Source of the DNA: a virus
Reading direction: 5' to 3' (one strand)
IMG/VR virus record: IMGVR_UViG_3300020469_002318
Location: 1-33,509 of that record
DNA: 33,509 nt
Both the position numbers and the translations under genes were made by a program. Below are positions 32,131 to 33,509 of the stretch, in pieces (position 1 is the first letter of the stretch; the number at the start of each line of letters is the position of its first letter). The notes below the pieces were generated by a model that saw nothing but the letters and a program-made list of their open reading frames with translations, was not told the DNA's origin and did not search any database.

Positions 32131-32742
32131 CTATTCAGCAAACACTCTTCTGGTATCCTCTGCAATCTTATTTATATTGAATGATATAGTCATACGAAGA
32201 TTTTTAGTATTGTTTTTTCTAACACAGTGTTTTAAATGTGATGGGAAAATTATTAAGTCTCCCTCTACAACATCAAATTTAGTACTCTCTTTTAAATGAG
32301 AATTCTTTTCTTCATCCATAAAACTATCATCAAACATAAAAGAATATACATCCATCTGAGGATTCATAAACACTGTAGGACTATGAACCTTAGGGTCATA
32401 ACAAATATAATGTACTGCAGAAAAGAATCCTGGTAAATGAGAGTGTGGTTCTTGGAAATTAGATTCTTCATAAGCATTCATCCAAATCTCATCGATATAT
32501 GGTCTATGTTTTAAACCAATATCTTCCTTAAACTGTCGTAAAATAAAATTATAATACTCCTTGAAATGTTTAGGGAAAGCACCATCGTACTCAGTTCTTA
32601 CATTACAGTTCCATCCAGTAGGAGTTTCATTAACAGAATGATCCTTGTATGAGTTGTATCTATCAAGCATGTATGCTTTCAAGTCTGTAACATCTAGATT
32701 GTATTTGTACATTCTAGTCGGAAAGATATCATAATAAGACAT
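32131..32742 (-). CDS. 2OG/Fe(II) oxygenase, TIGR02466-like (second copy of the group)
   Basis: I start at the ATG at 32742; a TTG-started version is seven residues longer. The 203-residue protein begins YYDIFPTRMYKYNL, then has H100-S-H102 (EPHSHLPGFFSAVHY) and GDLIIFPSHLKHCV (161-174) with distal H172, and R183 (LRMTISFNIN). It belongs to the same group as 18330-18977, which also ends its metal site at H172 and R183. Here it stands far from the other oxygenases, between a lysine-rich gene and the nucleotidyltransferase. Confidence 0.8.
   Translation of the reverse strand: MSYYDIFPTRMYKYNLDVTDLKAYMLDRYNSYKDHSVNETPTGWNCNVRTEYDGAFPKHFKEYYNFILRQFKEDIGLKHRPYIDEIWMNAYEESNFQEPHSHLPGFFSAVHYICYDPKVHSPTVFMNPQMDVYSFMFDDSFMDEEKNSHLKESTKFDVVEGDLIIFPSHLKHCVRKNNTKNLRMTISFNINKIAEDTRRVFAE
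32169..32176 (-). promoter_or_regulatory. T4-late-type promoter octamer inside a coding end
   Basis: An exact TATAAATA lies in the C-terminal codons of the oxygenase gene, 40 bases before the chosen ATG at 32129. It supports both the shorter start and late expression of the nucleotidyltransferase. Confidence 0.6.
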
Positions 32743-32747
32743 ATTTT

Positions 32748-33509
32748 TTACTGTAGTTTCCAATATACAGAAGACTTATCTGACTGTGATGATGCGTACA
32801 AATATATCTCTTTCATTATCTGATCAGCATCTTTGTGTGACGATACCCAATCTAATAATTTTAATCCTGCATATTTACTATACTTCCATGCTTGTTCTGC
32901 CTCTGTTTTAATCCATGCTAAATCAGTTGCTTTATTCTTTAAACCCTTTGCTTTATATTTTACCAGTAATTTATAAATCTCGTCATCCAACTTACCATTC
33001 TTAGCATTAGTCCAAGTATCTGCTCCACCATACTCAGGTAGTGTACCAAACTTACCATCCTTTAATAGTTCTTGTACCTTCTTACCTTGTATCTTACCCT
33101 GTGCAGCAGACTTACCTTTCAATTCTAACTTCCAATCACCCTTAGTAGGACCACCAAAATTTCTTGCTTGAAACTTCTCAAAGGTACTTGTACCATAGTA
33201 TAGATACACATCCATAGGGTGACTATCTTTCTGTCTACCATTGTCAAATGTTAAATCATACTTTTCAAACTTTGCTTTTTCATTTTTCTTTCTCTCTACA
33301 GCAGGTATATCGTTCAACAGTTTCATCTTAGGTGAACCTTCAATCTTCTTCAAAGATATACCAACCAACTGTTCATCTATTCTCAATTGTAATAGAGCAT
33401 TATTTAAACAATCAATAGTAGTTTCTTTATCAAGATGTTTCTTTACTTTAGTCTTATCTTTTACCATCCATATATCAGCAGGATTCCATTTGTCTTCTGA
33501 TGATAAGTT
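32748..33509 (-). CDS. Unknown lysine-rich phage protein (5' end outside the window)
   Basis: An ATG at 33467 is in frame, but the frame stays open to the window edge and reads SSEDKWNPADIWMVKDK, which looks like true protein, so the gene very probably begins beyond 33509. The visible 253 residues are rich in Lys with scattered Trp (GDWKLELKGKSAAQGK, AWIKTEAEQAWKYS) and end SSVYWKLQ. The WNPADIW stretch followed by a basic domain hints at a nucleic-acid enzyme, but I recognise no family. The gene downstream starts five bases after its stop. Confidence 0.65.
   Translation of the reverse strand, partial: NLSSEDKWNPADIWMVKDKTKVKKHLDKETTIDCLNNALLQLRIDEQLVGISLKKIEGSPKMKLLNDIPAVERKKNEKAKFEKYDLTFDNGRQKDSHPMDVYLYYGTSTFEKFQARNFGGPTKGDWKLELKGKSAAQGKIQGKKVQELLKDGKFGTLPEYGGADTWTNAKNGKLDDEIYKLLVKYKAKGLKNKATDLAWIKTEAEQAWKYSKYAGLKLLDWVSSHKDADQIMKEIYLYASSQSDKSSVYWKLQ

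Overview
The window is part of the genome of a T4-like cyanophage (a myovirus of marine Prochlorococcus or Synechococcus). The evidence is an AT-rich, almost fully packed genome with all supported genes on the minus strand, T4-type replication genes (gp61 primase, NrdA/NrdB), TATAAATA late-promoter octamers, and cyanobacterial-type metabolic genes: psbA, high-light-inducible (hli) genes and the phage bilin synthase pebS. The pebS gene and several basic virion-protein motifs recall Prochlorococcus phage P-SSM2, but I could run no search. Transcription runs from high to low coordinates.

Layout from the right edge (first transcribed) to the left. (1) 33.5-26.4 kb: a truncated lysine-rich gene, a 2-oxoglutarate (2OG)/Fe(II) oxygenase, a nucleotidyltransferase with a capsid-targeting-like leader, a group of lysine-rich probable virion proteins, a beta-rich structural protein, small proteins and gp61 primase. 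(2) 26.4-22.1 kb: nrdA, nrdB, a 39-codon gene overlapping the nrdB end, and a very basic protein with another capsid-targeting-like leader. (3) 22.1-19.0 kb: an EF-hand-like, Cys-rich protein, pebS, a GIY-YIG-like nuclease and a methyltransferase. (4) 19.0-15.9 kb: five consecutive 2OG/Fe(II) oxygenase-like genes. (5) 15.9-14.7 kb: small unknown genes and a consensus sigma70-type promoter. (6) 14.7-4.6 kb: a glycan operon with almost every junction overlapping (ATGA). It holds gmd, a sugar C-methyltransferase, fcl, a GT11 alpha-1,2-fucosyltransferase-like gene, a GT6 (ABO-type) glycosyltransferase, an FkbM-like methyltransferase and five further glycosyltransferases. (7) 4.6-4.0 kb: a promoter, a structured leader, a small outer-membrane-like protein and a terminator. 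(8) 3.9-2.3 kb: a consensus promoter followed by eleven tiny membrane-protein genes, four of them clear hli genes and one divergent. (9) 2.3-0 kb: a peroxiredoxin, a small membrane protein, a flavin-dependent halogenase-like gene and the 5' end of psbA behind a consensus promoter and a hairpin-rich leader.

The likely roles fall into three sets. Photosynthesis and stress genes (psbA, hli, pebS, peroxiredoxin) would keep the light reactions running during infection. Ribonucleotide reductase and primase supply nucleotides and DNA synthesis. The gmd-fcl-GT11-GT6 set could make GDP-fucose, transfer it, and cap it in the manner of a blood-group A/B epitope, with methyltransferases, and possibly the oxygenases just upstream, adding decorations. 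The target could be host lipopolysaccharide or a virion surface; the sequence does not say which. This glycan module, next to the oxygenase run, is the most interesting system here.
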